From contig JBHEOL010000089.1 in assembly GCA_046261635.1 (NCBI GenBank), positions 1 through 25,040 on the forward strand: a DNA stretch of 25,040 bases, written 5' to 3'. The translations under genes and the position numbers were made by a program. Source of the stretch: JBHEPS01 sp046261635. GTDB lineage: Bacteria; Acidobacteriota; Thermoanaerobaculia; Gp7-AA8. This document shows positions 1 through 8,716 of this stretch, one piece after another. Each line of letters opens with the position of its first letter. Within the stretch, counting starts at the first letter, position 1. The notes under the pieces were generated by a model, which saw only the letters and a list, made by a program, of their open reading frames with translations, searched no databases and was not told the DNA's origin.

Positions 1-40
1 TGCGGTCGTTGAGAATCGGCGTGAACAGATCGTTCGCCAT
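1..40 (-). CDS. Start of a further operon gene (partial, runs off left edge)
   Basis: Only the first 13 codons are visible, reading MANDLFTPILNDR, and then the window ends. The ATG is at 40-38. It is preceded by AGGAGA at good Shine-Dalgarno spacing and starts 9 bp after the stop of the upstream gene, so it continues the eCIS operon. Too little is visible to name a product. By position it should be another accessory or baseplate/fibre gene of the injection system (inference). Confidence 0.7.
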   Translation of the reverse strand, partial: MANDLFTPILNDR

Positions 41-49
41 CGGGTTCTC

Positions 50-1441
50 CTATCCGACCCTCGTCACGCCGACCGACAGCTCCATCGTGTCGATCGTCCC
101 GGCAGGGAACGGCTGGCCGTTGCTCCCGCGCACGATGCGCAGAACGATTCCCGCCGCCGTGAAGGCCTCCACCGCCACGAGCGGGTTCGTCATCCCGGCC
201 GATGCCAGCGGAAGCGCCTGGACAACCCACTGCACCGGCGTCGCCCCACCGGGCTGCTGGTAGGCGGGAAACGTCAGCAGCAACTCCGCCTCGTTGACCT
301 TCGCTGCGGCGAGCCCACCCCGCACCGGCGACCGTGCTCCCCCCGGCCCCACGATCCCCGCAGCGACGATCGGGGAGAGCGCCCCACCACCACCGTTGCT
401 CGTCCCGGACGCGAGCAGTTCCTGAAGCAGGCGAAGATGGAGCAACATCGGCCGCCGCGACTCGTCGAGGTCGGGCTTCTTCGTGTCGTCCGCCACCCAC
501 TTTCCGGCGCTCATCAGAATGGGCACGTCGATGCGGGCGAGCAGAAGGCACTCCTCCGGTTTCGGCGCCTTCTCGCCGTGATCGCCGCAACACCCGCCGC
601 CGCCGCAACATAGACGATGCACGCGCGGCCGGATCTCGGTCGTCCAGACGCGCCACGCGGCGCGGAAGTATTCCGCTGCCATCTGCGGGTCGAGCTTGAG
701 TGACGCCGGGGGAGATCCGAAGGTGATGTGGATGCCCGCGCCGGCGAGAGGCGAGGAAACCGGAGAGGCGATCGGCGAGGCGGGCGGCGAGCCGATCTCC
801 TGCACCGATGCGCGCAAAGCGTCCTCGAGGTCTTCCACCGTCGCGTAAGGCCCGCCTCCTCCGAAAGCCAGCATTCGCAGCCAGATCACGAATTCACGGA
901 GAAGGTCTTCCTCACTCTGATCCGGCGGCGTCGTCCTCAGCGCGAGCGTGAAGTCGTCGATCAGCCGGGACGGCTTCATCAACTCGTCCTCGGTACGGCA
1001 CGGTTCCCCCGGAATCGGAACCAGGTCGACCGGGCAGTCGCGATAGCAGAGCGTCACGTACAGAGGCAGCGTCGAGGAGAGAGGAGACCCGAGGGCTGTC
1101 GCGATGTCGGCCGGATTCGCGGCGAGCCATTCATTCACGAACGCGCATTGCGCCGGCTTTACGCAGACCAGTTGTCCCCGCGGCGTGAGCGCCGATCCGG
1201 ATGAGACCGTGATCCTCGGTCCTTTCGCCGCATCCTGGTCGACCGTGACGCGAAGCCCGTTCAGAGTTCCATACCCGACGGCGTCGCGCGCCAGCCAGCG
1301 GTCGCGGCCGATCAGATACGCGTACTCCTGATTGAAGTCGTCGACGCCGAGAAGCATGCCCAGTGTGTAGTTCACGTGTTTCGTCGGGTCGGGCGCACGT
1401 GCTTCGAGCGTCGACGCAGGCGCGGCTGCAAACGTGGTCAT
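50..1441 (-). CDS. eCIS-associated cysteine-rich protein, 463 aa, function unknown
   Basis: This looks like an eCIS-associated protein of the kind found after the tail protein I gene, but I cannot assign a biochemical role. Residues 22-65 contain an NYTLGMLLGVDDF...RDRWLARD...GYGTLNGLRV stretch, followed by a beta-rich stretch. Cysteines are abundant: C93, C99, C132, C136, C148 (the last three in a CYRDC...PIPGEPC context) and a second cluster CCGGGGCC at 278-285 with C298. That suggests disulfides or bound metal (inference). Four tandem S-P-x-x tetrapeptides lie at 217-232, with single copies near 118 and 242. The ATG overlaps the upstream stop as ATGA, and GAGGAGG stands just before it. A baseplate-periphery or fibre-attachment role is the likeliest guess. 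Confidence 0.8.
   Translation of the reverse strand: MTTFAAAPASTLEARAPDPTKHVNYTLGMLLGVDDFNQEYAYLIGRDRWLARDAVGYGTLNGLRVTVDQDAAKGPRITVSSGSALTPRGQLVCVKPAQCAFVNEWLAANPADIATALGSPLSSTLPLYVTLCYRDCPVDLVPIPGEPCRTEDELMKPSRLIDDFTLALRTTPPDQSEEDLLREFVIWLRMLAFGGGGPYATVEDLEDALRASVQEIGSPPASPIASPVSSPLAGAGIHITFGSPPASLKLDPQMAAEYFRAAWRVWTTEIRPRVHRLCCGGGGCCGDHGEKAPKPEECLLLARIDVPILMSAGKWVADDTKKPDLDESRRPMLLHLRLLQELLASGTSNGGGGALSPIVAAGIVGPGGARSPVRGGLAAAKVNEAELLLTFPAYQQPGGATPVQWVVQALPLASAGMTNPLVAVEAFTAAGIVLRIVRGSNGQPFPAGTIDTMELSVGVTRVG
743..790 (-). repeat. Four tandem 12-bp units encoding S-P-x-x tetrapeptides
   Basis: Read on the minus strand the units are TCGCCGCCCGCC, TCGCCGATCGCC, TCTCCGGTTTCC and TCGCCTCTCGCC, giving SPPA-SPIA-SPVS-SPLA. 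They are in frame inside the 463-aa protein. Single units occur in the same gene at 704-715 (SPPA) and 1076-1087 (SPLS). Related pairs occur in three other eCIS genes. Confidence 0.85.
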
Positions 1442-4155
1442 TCAGTACCTCCTCGGGTGCACGACGGACAGCCCGGCGCAGGATCGAGCGCGCTCCGACC
1501 TTCCGCAGCCAGCCGGCCGGAGCCGAGAGGATCGCGGTTCAGGACGAATGGCGCGAGCAGCTCCGGAGAGCGGCTCCCAAGATCGACCACGGTCTCTTCG
1601 CCGAGACGAGCCTCCCCAACCCGCAAGAACGCCCAGAAGAACTTCACCTCGAACGACGTGTGCGCCGGCTTTTCCAGCGCGATGACGCGGCGCGCCAGGT
1701 CGAGGCGTTTCTCGCGATCCTGCATCGCGAGCGTTCCCTGCGGAAGAAAGACCGTGAAACGGTGCGCCGCGTCGCGGGCGGGAAGAACGAGGCCTTCGAA
1801 CTGAACCCAGTCGCGAAGCGCGTCGATCGAGGTCGGGAGCTCTGCGGGCAGCATGATGTGGGACCAGGACGTCCAGGAACGACTCCACGCACGCGCGGCC
1901 TCCGCCGCGGTCGTGTAGCGGCGCCGCAACAGCTCGCGCCAAAGCTCAAGATCTCCCGACACGGACCGGGGGACGAACCCGAGCGTCTCGCGCGAAAAGG
2001 ACGGCCAGAGCGCATGAGCATCCGCTTCGCCAGCCCGATCCGGTCTCGTCAGCGGGTAGAGGGCTCCGGGCCGCGCCAATTTCTTCGCCCACCGATCGTG
2101 CAGATCGGCGGCGCCGAGCCCCGGGACCCACTGCGGACGCTGCGGGCGAAGCGGCAACCCTGCTCCGACTTCGCTGGTGTCCCCGAAGATCACGGCCGGC
2201 AGATTTCGCGAGCGGAACCTCTCCACGATCCGCGCCCCCAGGGGCCGGCTCGAGACGAGCTCGAATGCGGATTCATCGGCACAGTCGTCGAACGCCAGAC
2301 GGAGAACCATCATCAGCCCGGGAGCGGTCCCTCGCCATTTGAAGAAATGCGACGCATGACGCAGAAAGAGGCGGCGCTTCGCTTCGTCCCAGGCCGGATC
2401 CAGCGCGACGCCGAACCATCCGGCCAGCCATTCGAGAGTCTCTGCCGGCGCGCATCGCGCGTCGAGCAGGCATTGCGCCGCCGCGACGCGGTCCTCGATG
2501 TTCGTGAAAAATCCCTCGAGGTTCGCGAGGAAACGGTCGAGAAAGGCCGCGGACTCGTCATTCTCCCGGTACAGCGCCGGCAGGTACTCGTCGAGATAGG
2601 AGAACCGCGGGTACCACGCTCGCAGAGCGCGAATGCGTGGCGACGAACGGCCGGTCCCGCGGAGCTCCAGCTTCAACTCGATCCAGCGTCCCTTCGCCCG
2701 CTGGAAGAGCAGTTCCCAGGTCGAGAGGCCGGCACCTTCTTTCACCCACGGCAGCTCCGATCCGGCTGGACGGCACAGCAGACTCGGCTCCCGTTGCCAT
2801 GACGCGAACTGGAGAAGCTCGGGATCGTTGTCCGCACGGCTCCATACGATCACATCGGTCTCGGCCGGAATGCAGGCGTCCAGCAACAGGCGGTGCCACA
2901 CGCAATCCGGTTCTTTGCCATCGAGGGGCCTTGACTGCACCGTCGCGCTCGTCGCATACCGGTACCGCGGCTGTGCGACGAGCGGGACCCACCGATCCTG
3001 AGAATCGTAGAGCGGCTGGTCTCCTCCGCCGATCAGCGCCCGGGCGCCGTAATGCCGCATGGGGAAAAACTCCGAGAGCGCGTGAAACTGGATCGCGTTT
3101 TCGTGGATTTCGATGCGGAAGGCGAACGCCTGATCGCCTTCGCTCGCAACCACGAAGAGAATGAGTGCGCCATCCCCCGCCGCCGCTCCGCGTCTCTCCA
3201 GGACAGCGAAGTCGTGTCCCAGAAGCCGGAACGACTCCCGCTTCGACTCTTCCACGAGAGACGCCGCGACCTCCGTCGAAACCTCCCCCGCCAGACTCGA
3301 ACCCTTCAGCCGCAGAATGCGGGAGAATCTCTCCCCGGCTGGACTGACCAGGATGAGGACGCTGTCGTCGGGGAGCGCCTCGATCGCCACCGGCGCGGCA
3401 GCAGGGATCGGTGCCGCCATCGCGACGTCGATCGTCGAGGACGGAAGGCACGGCTTCGGCGCCCCGCCTCCGACCGGCTGGAAAATCCGGGGTGTCTCGC
3501 CCGGCGCCGGTCCGCCGAGCGGAATCACACCGAGCGTCCGATCGAGCCGCCAGACTCGTGCGTTTCCGTCGAGGACCCAAACGCCGCCATCCGGAGCCGC
3601 GGCCAGGTCGATCGGCGCGAACGGTACGGGCCACAAGATCTGGCGAGGCTCGCCACCGATTTGAAGGTCGAACGCGAGCAACCCGGCAGGATCCGTCGTT
3701 CCGACGACGAGAAGGTGCTGCGTCGTGATGGTGAGTCCGGACAACCGAATCGGCAACGCCTGTAAAGTTTCCTCCACCGGGGCGAAGAGGCCGCGTTCTC
3801 TCGGGCAGACTCCATCGAGCGAACCCCAGAAATGGGAAGTGACCCGGCTGCCGGCGGAGTGAACGAGGATCTCGGTCCCACTCGGGTCGATCCAGTACAC
3901 ATTTCCATGCACGTCGGCCGCGGCACCGCGGCGGCCGCTCGGGTCGGCAGGACGATTCCCGGCCGAGGGCGTGAAGTGAAATGCGCGACGTCCGAGTGTC
4001 ATCTCGTGGCGGAAGCCATCCCACGAGAGCTCGGCATCTCCGACAGTGTCCGAAGCCAGGAACACGTCGGCCAGCCTCTTCCCCGAGCCCGCGGTGCAGC
4101 GGCTCCAGTCCTCGCGTCCGAGGAAGAGGTGAAATCGCGTACCGTTCACGTCCAT
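1438..4155 (-). CDS. Tail protein I-like baseplate protein with N-terminal propeller-like domain (Afp12-type), 905 aa
   Basis: Probable baseplate wedge protein joining the gpJ-like ring to peripheral fibres. Residues about 1-500 are beta-rich with repeated D-G-x-V-W/Y-V-L-D style blades (for example VHGNVYWIDPSG and PDGGVWVLDGNARVWRLD), which suggests an NHL/beta-propeller fold. Residues about 515-640 match the phage-tail family TIGR02242 / P2 gpI type: YLPALYREND, FLDRFLANLEGFF, LEWLAGWFG, RRLFLRHASHFFKWRGT. A C-terminal segment near 795-870 (FLPQG...RVIALEKPAHTSFEVKFFW) is also typical of this family. The open frame extends upstream, but the start at 4155 is chosen because MDVNG overlaps the upstream stop as TGATG and everything before it lies over the gpJ-like gene. 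The protein ends in a small CPSC motif. Confidence 0.85.
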   Translation of the reverse strand: MDVNGTRFHLFLGREDWSRCTAGSGKRLADVFLASDTVGDAELSWDGFRHEMTLGRRAFHFTPSAGNRPADPSGRRGAAADVHGNVYWIDPSGTEILVHSAGSRVTSHFWGSLDGVCPRERGLFAPVEETLQALPIRLSGLTITTQHLLVVGTTDPAGLLAFDLQIGGEPRQILWPVPFAPIDLAAAPDGGVWVLDGNARVWRLDRTLGVIPLGGPAPGETPRIFQPVGGGAPKPCLPSSTIDVAMAAPIPAAAPVAIEALPDDSVLILVSPAGERFSRILRLKGSSLAGEVSTEVAASLVEESKRESFRLLGHDFAVLERRGAAAGDGALILFVVASEGDQAFAFRIEIHENAIQFHALSEFFPMRHYGARALIGGGDQPLYDSQDRWVPLVAQPRYRYATSATVQSRPLDGKEPDCVWHRLLLDACIPAETDVIVWSRADNDPELLQFASWQREPSLLCRPAGSELPWVKEGAGLSTWELLFQRAKGRWIELKLELRGTGRSSPRIRALRAWYPRFSYLDEYLPALYRENDESAAFLDRFLANLEGFFTNIEDRVAAAQCLLDARCAPAETLEWLAGWFGVALDPAWDEAKRRLFLRHASHFFKWRGTAPGLMMVLRLAFDDCADESAFELVSSRPLGARIVERFRSRNLPAVIFGDTSEVGAGLPLRPQRPQWVPGLGAADLHDRWAKKLARPGALYPLTRPDRAGEADAHALWPSFSRETLGFVPRSVSGDLELWRELLRRRYTTAAEAARAWSRSWTSWSHIMLPAELPTSIDALRDWVQFEGLVLPARDAAHRFTVFLPQGTLAMQDREKRLDLARRVIALEKPAHTSFEVKFFWAFLRVGEARLGEETVVDLGSRSPELLAPFVLNRDPLGSGRLAAEGRSALDPAPGCPSCTRGGTE

Positions 4156-6500
4156 CAGCGACACTCCGTTGGAATGGTCGGAATCTGCACGACCGTCGGA
4201 GCCTGTGTGGAACCGGACGGGCCGGCTGGGCCGCCCCGAAGCTCGTCGAGAGGAGCCGGCGCTCCGTTCGTGACACGGATTCCCAGAACCCGCGGCAGCT
4301 CCAGTCCGGTGATCTCGATCCGCGACACCGGCGTTCCATCCGTGCCGGCCAGAAGCACGGGGTCCTGGACGAACTCGACGCCGCGAGTCCGCGCCGCGAC
4401 GGCGGCCAACTCCAATGTCACTACGGCCTTTCCCAGGATCCATCCGTTCGGCGCGGTGGCCGCGGACGACAACTCCGCGGGATCGTCCGCGATCTTCTGA
4501 AGCCCACCGGCGGTCGGGGCGAGGAACCGGAGAAGATCTGCTCGCACGGACTCCTGGACGTCCGACTCGTTGAATCCTGCTGCCACCTTGAGCCCGATCG
4601 AGATCCAGATGCCGCGATAGTCCGGACCGCGCAAGACGATCTCCGTCGTCACGAGCCGACGCGGATCGAGGTGGCGGCACACCGCGTCGAGGAACGGCTT
4701 TCGCGGTAATGGTGCGTCCGGCTGCTCCGGATCGTGAGCGGGGACGAGCATCAGCGTCACCGCTCCGGGCACCACGGCTCCCCCTCGATCTGGGTGGTAA
4801 TTCGGAAGCACTTCGATCCGCCCAATCTCCACGCCGGGAGTGCGAAGCGTCACCACGGTGAAGTCGTTCGCGGTGACCAGGCGGTCACGGTGCTGGAGGT
4901 AGCGGGAGATCTGCTTCTCGCCGTCGGAGACGCTCTCGGCTTCCGCGCCGCCCCAGGTCGGAATGGGGTTATTGACCTTGAAGCCGGCGGGAAGTGCAGG
5001 AGACGTGTCGATGGATGCCGCGCCGACGTTTCCTTCCACGCCGAGAGCGCAGTCGTAGCTCGCGCGCAAGGTCGCGTTCTCGGGAGGTCGCGCTCCGTGC
5101 GCACCGTCGCCGAATCGAACCTCGCCCGACTCGGGATTGAGCGCGAACACCCAGCTCCGCTTCCGCGCGTTCGCGGGATCCTTCCTTTCGTTCCGGCCGG
5201 CCGCACCAGGAGCGCTGCCGTCGACCGGGATGGGCACTTCCGGCGGAGCCGCCGTGAGGTCGTCGATCTCCGTCCACTCCGCCGTTTCACCGGTGGGCGC
5301 GGTCACGGTGAGGCGGACGCTTCGGGGAAGCACCGGCGCGAGAGACAGGCGCGCGACCTGGTCCGGCTCTCCGGTCCCGTTGGCGAGGAGCTCGTTCGCG
5401 ACGCGCAGGCGTTGCGCCACCGGGACCGCATTGATGCCGATCCAGGAAAAGGCCGCCGTCGCCTCGGAGGTCAGCGAGATGCGAAGCCATGTGACGATGC
5501 GCCGCTCCACGGCGGCGTCCTCGAGGGCCGGGGGAAGCCCGTTCACGCCGGCCTCGAGCGGATCGATGTTGTCCCAGAGGCGCATCGCAGGGCCGGCCGG
5601 AAGCGTCACTTCCATCACGCCAGGCACGGAGAGGAGGTCCGAGTCGGTGGTGACCTCCAAAGGGCTGTACTCCGCGCGGCGCGCCGCAATGTCCTCGGGA
5701 AGGCCGCCGCTGTCGGGAACTTTGGGCACCTCGACTCGAAGCCGGACCTCGGCCCTCGAGGCGAACGGTCGCCCCGAAGGCAACTCTGCGCGGGTCGCGG
5801 CGAGGGAGGGGACGACACCGAGCGTGAGCGTGCGTCGGGCAATGCGATTCCGGATCGACGCGAGACCGCCGCGCAGCTCCTCGGGAGCTCGGAACGGTTG
5901 AAGGTCGCTTTCCCGCGCAAGAAGGGCCAGCCAGAAACAACCGTCCACCGTATCGCCCAGGCCCACGGCGGTGCCGTCGCGGCTGGGGAACGGCGAGGAC
6001 TGGTAGAGCTGGGGGCTCACCTCAGCGGGAGTGTCCCGATACGATGCGTAAAGCTGCTGGTAATAGCGCAGGAAGTCGCCGGTGGGGTCCGCGCTTTTCT
6101 TCTTGTAGAAGAGGCGCCCCTCCACGGGGAGGACGTCGAGCGCCTTCATCGTGCGGAAAGGGATTTCACCTGCTCGGAGCTCGAGCCCCGTGGTGAGCAC
6201 GATCGGCTGCGTCTCGGATGGTGATTCGTTCGTGATCGTCACGAGGCCGCGAGCCTCAGTCGCCGGCCGCAAAGGAACTCGAAGGAGCTGAAGGAACTTC
6301 TTCCTGTTCCGCTCGGGGATCTGATTGGCGCGGTAGAGCAGATTTTCCGTGAGAAAGGCGAAAAGCTCGACCAGGGTGACACCGGGGTCACTGCGGTTGA
6401 AATTCGTCCACTCCGGCGTATGCACCGGAATGCGCGCCAGCGCTTCCGACACGAGATCGTCGTAGCGGCGGTCATCGATCTTCGGCAGTGTCAACGGCAT
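4155..6500 (-). CDS. Putative baseplate assembly protein, gpJ/Afp11-like, 781 aa
   Basis: Large baseplate wedge protein of the gpJ/T4 gp6 class. It would form the ring around the spike hub that triggers sheath contraction. The N-terminus (MPLTLPKIDDRRYDDLVSEA...HTPEWTNFNRSDPGVTLVELFAFLTENLLYRANQIPERN) is the classic opening of this family. The middle contains GEVRFGDGAHGARPPENA, and the region around residue 540 (YLQHRDRLVTANDFTVVTLRTPGVEIGRIEVLP) is the conserved J-like core. ATG at 6500 has an upstream GGAGG and lies 9 bp after the gp25-like gene. The end overlaps the next start by one base. Confidence 0.92.
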   Translation of the reverse strand: MPLTLPKIDDRRYDDLVSEALARIPVHTPEWTNFNRSDPGVTLVELFAFLTENLLYRANQIPERNRKKFLQLLRVPLRPATEARGLVTITNESPSETQPIVLTTGLELRAGEIPFRTMKALDVLPVEGRLFYKKKSADPTGDFLRYYQQLYASYRDTPAEVSPQLYQSSPFPSRDGTAVGLGDTVDGCFWLALLARESDLQPFRAPEELRGGLASIRNRIARRTLTLGVVPSLAATRAELPSGRPFASRAEVRLRVEVPKVPDSGGLPEDIAARRAEYSPLEVTTDSDLLSVPGVMEVTLPAGPAMRLWDNIDPLEAGVNGLPPALEDAAVERRIVTWLRISLTSEATAAFSWIGINAVPVAQRLRVANELLANGTGEPDQVARLSLAPVLPRSVRLTVTAPTGETAEWTEIDDLTAAPPEVPIPVDGSAPGAAGRNERKDPANARKRSWVFALNPESGEVRFGDGAHGARPPENATLRASYDCALGVEGNVGAASIDTSPALPAGFKVNNPIPTWGGAEAESVSDGEKQISRYLQHRDRLVTANDFTVVTLRTPGVEIGRIEVLPNYHPDRGGAVVPGAVTLMLVPAHDPEQPDAPLPRKPFLDAVCRHLDPRRLVTTEIVLRGPDYRGIWISIGLKVAAGFNESDVQESVRADLLRFLAPTAGGLQKIADDPAELSSAATAPNGWILGKAVVTLELAAVAARTRGVEFVQDPVLLAGTDGTPVSRIEITGLELPRVLGIRVTNGAPAPLDELRGGPAGPSGSTQAPTVVQIPTIPTECR

Positions 6501-6509
6501 GACGGATCT

Positions 6510-6902
6510 TCAGCCTCCGAGCTGGACGCGAACGGAAATCTCCGACGCTTCTCGTGTGGCGACGAGTTGGTACTGAATGGTGGCGATTGCCGCTTGTGGA
6601 TCGCGCGGGTCCTCTTCGACCGTGACCGCGCCGACCATGATGCGCGGCTCCCACTGTTGCAGCGCTCGCGTGATGCGCTCGCCGATCTGTGCGCGCGTGG
6701 CGACCGTGTTCGGCTCGAAGAGGAACCGCCGCAGGCCACCTCCGAACGTCGGCAGGTTCACCCGCTCTCGCGGCTCGGTCTTCAGAATGACTTCCATGCC
6801 CTGGCGGATGTTCGCCTCCCCCTGGGACCACGCCATGCGGCCGTCCGGGCCGACATGCGGCGGAAAGGCGATCCCTCGTCCGTACAGTTGTCCTGCGTCC
6901 AC
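6510..6902 (-). CDS. GPW/gp25 family baseplate wedge protein (Afp9-like), 130 aa
   Basis: Small baseplate subunit related to T4 gp25 and P2 gpW, which nucleates sheath assembly at the baseplate. The diagnostic stretch is EPRERVNLPTFGGGLRRFLFEPN near residues 43-65, followed by RITRALQQWEPRI. The length is normal for the family. The start is GTG at 6902, with a GGAG inside the end of the upstream gene, and the gap to that gene is 3 bp. It sits directly before the gpJ-like gene, the usual order in contractile tails. Confidence 0.93.
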   Translation of the reverse strand: MDAGQLYGRGIAFPPHVGPDGRMAWSQGEANIRQGMEVILKTEPRERVNLPTFGGGLRRFLFEPNTVATRAQIGERITRALQQWEPRIMVGAVTVEEDPRDPQAAIATIQYQLVATREASEISVRVQLGG

Positions 6903-6905
6903 GAC

Positions 6906-8708
6906 TCACTCCTTCTTTCCGTCGAAATTCGGCACGGGCAGACAGATCTGGAAGAAAGGCAGCCAGTAAAAGATCATGTCGAGCAGCTTGACCATGATCA
7001 TCAGTACGATCAGCGCGCAGATCGTGATGATCGGAATCGAGAGCGAACAGACCATTCCGTTCTCGCTCGAACACGGCTCGGTCGACACACTCAGGTCCTT
7101 GTGCAGTGGCCACGGAAGGACGGCGAGAACGAGGTCGATGAACCCGAGGCTGCGAACGGCGCTGACCTGCCCGCACAGAACGTCGGAGAGGACGAATGCA
7201 GCGTTCTTATCGAATTTCCGCAGGCCCGCCGGGGTGGTGTCGGCTGGCATCACCACGCGGATCGGCCGCGCAGGAGCGTCCGGATCGAAGAAGGAAGCCA
7301 TTTGAAAGGCGGCCGTCGGATCGCTCACGGCGGCCCTGCTCCTGTTCGGACAGTTCGGTCGCTCGTAGATGCAGCGCACCGTGAACCAGGGCGTGGCCTG
7401 ATCCGTCGCGTTCACCTGTGCGATCGATCGCACCGGAACTGAGGACCCGGACGCCAGGGGCTCGAGCGCCCCGGCGAGGGCATTCTCGAGATTGTCACGA
7501 CGCCCCTGTCCGGTCAGACCGGTGGGCGCCCCGTAGGACGCGGTGACGAACCGGAAAGCGAGGGTCGGCCATCCCGCGGGGCTCGACGAGCGATACACCG
7601 TCTTCGCCGATTCGAGCGAAGCGCGGAACGCCCGGATGCTCCGGAGCGGTGAGACGAGGCCGAGGGTCGCGAGCTGCTGGTACGCCGCCAACTTCGTTGC
7701 GGAGAGGCCGGCAGAAGACTGTGCCGTGACCGCGTCCCAGACAGCTGGCAGATTCTCTTCCAGCCAGCGATCGAGATCGAGCAGGATGTACCAACCCACC
7801 ATCGTGATCCGGTCGTTGGTCGCGGCGATCGCTTTCATCCTCTCGACCGGATCGGGAGCGCCTCCGCTGCTTTGCTGCGCCGCGACTCGGGCGATGTCCT
7901 CGAGAATCGCCCAGGGCGCGATGACGTCCGTCTTCAGCAGCATCCGCCGCGGATCCATCGGCTCGCGGGGGGACGATTCGGAGGCCGCTCTCTTCGCCGC
8001 CGCGAGCGCTTCCCGTTTCGCCACCGGGATGGTTCCGTTGAACATCCGTCGCCTCCGCCCGTCGATCTCCGTATAGGACGCGGGGGAGAGCGGGTATTGC
8101 ACCTCTCCAGCGACGAGCTCGGTGGTGTCCGTAACGCGTTTCCACTCGTCGCCGACCAGCGCGAGCTCGGTGCAGAGCGCAGGATCGGGATTGACGGCAG
8201 CAGCGGCCGGGGCCGGCTCGAGCATGCGGATCACGAACGTCGCGCGCTCCTGCTGTGTGGTGTCGAGCATCTTGTCGGGAAGACCGAGAGTCCTGCAGAC
8301 GAGGCAGGCCGTGACGAGGTAATACCGCTGATGCGCGGGCTGATAGAGCTTCAACGGCATTTCCGTCGACGCAGGATTCCAGGGCGTTTGCCTCACCGCC
8401 AGCTGCCGCGCCTCGAGTTTTCGAACCACCGTGGTCCGTGCGCGAGCAAGCTGTCCAGCGAGACCCCGCTTCGGCGACGCCACTTCGACCTCGGCCGGGG
8501 GCTTTCTCCAGGTCTCCGGTACGACCAGCAGTTCCCGGATGCGGCGGGGATCGTCCTCAATCAGCCCGAGAAACTGTTCCATGAAGTCGTCGGTGGCGAA
8601 CCGAAGAATGGCCGGCGTGCGGAAGATGCGCCGCTGTTCGGCGTTGGTCGTGCCGTTGAAGTCATCCCAGAGAGCGGCGGGAGCGGTCCATTCGATGTGC
8701 TGTTCCAT
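6906..8708 (-). CDS. eCIS-associated protein with C-terminal transmembrane anchor, 600 aa
   Basis: The soluble N-terminal part (about 550 residues) has no fold I can name. It opens MEQHIEWTAPAALWDDFNG and has several helical, Arg/Ala-rich stretches. The C-terminus carries one long hydrophobic stretch, roughly residues 557-586 (IPIITICALIVLMIMVKLL, then MIFYWLPFF), followed by a short charged tail ending DGKKE. A membrane-anchored protein encoded between the spike and gp25 genes resembles in layout the CisA membrane protein of Streptomyces injection systems, which links the particle to the host membrane. That comparison rests on architecture and position only. The start at 8708 is preceded by GAGG and lies 8 bp after the spike gene; longer upstream extensions of the frame overlie the spike gene and were rejected. 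Confidence 0.8.
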   Translation of the reverse strand: MEQHIEWTAPAALWDDFNGTTNAEQRRIFRTPAILRFATDDFMEQFLGLIEDDPRRIRELLVVPETWRKPPAEVEVASPKRGLAGQLARARTTVVRKLEARQLAVRQTPWNPASTEMPLKLYQPAHQRYYLVTACLVCRTLGLPDKMLDTTQQERATFVIRMLEPAPAAAAVNPDPALCTELALVGDEWKRVTDTTELVAGEVQYPLSPASYTEIDGRRRRMFNGTIPVAKREALAAAKRAASESSPREPMDPRRMLLKTDVIAPWAILEDIARVAAQQSSGGAPDPVERMKAIAATNDRITMVGWYILLDLDRWLEENLPAVWDAVTAQSSAGLSATKLAAYQQLATLGLVSPLRSIRAFRASLESAKTVYRSSSPAGWPTLAFRFVTASYGAPTGLTGQGRRDNLENALAGALEPLASGSSVPVRSIAQVNATDQATPWFTVRCIYERPNCPNRSRAAVSDPTAAFQMASFFDPDAPARPIRVVMPADTTPAGLRKFDKNAAFVLSDVLCGQVSAVRSLGFIDLVLAVLPWPLHKDLSVSTEPCSSENGMVCSLSIPIITICALIVLMIMVKLLDMIFYWLPFFQICLPVPNFDGKKE

Positions 8709-8716
8709 CGCCGTCC

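Noticed and set aside
1363..2802. Long plus-strand reading frame opposite the tail protein I gene
   Set aside because: Arg/Pro/Glu-rich translation without family features; explained by high GC in the third codon position of the real minus-strand gene. The same holds for plus-strand frames at 4734-6224, 14259-15575 and 18746-19906.
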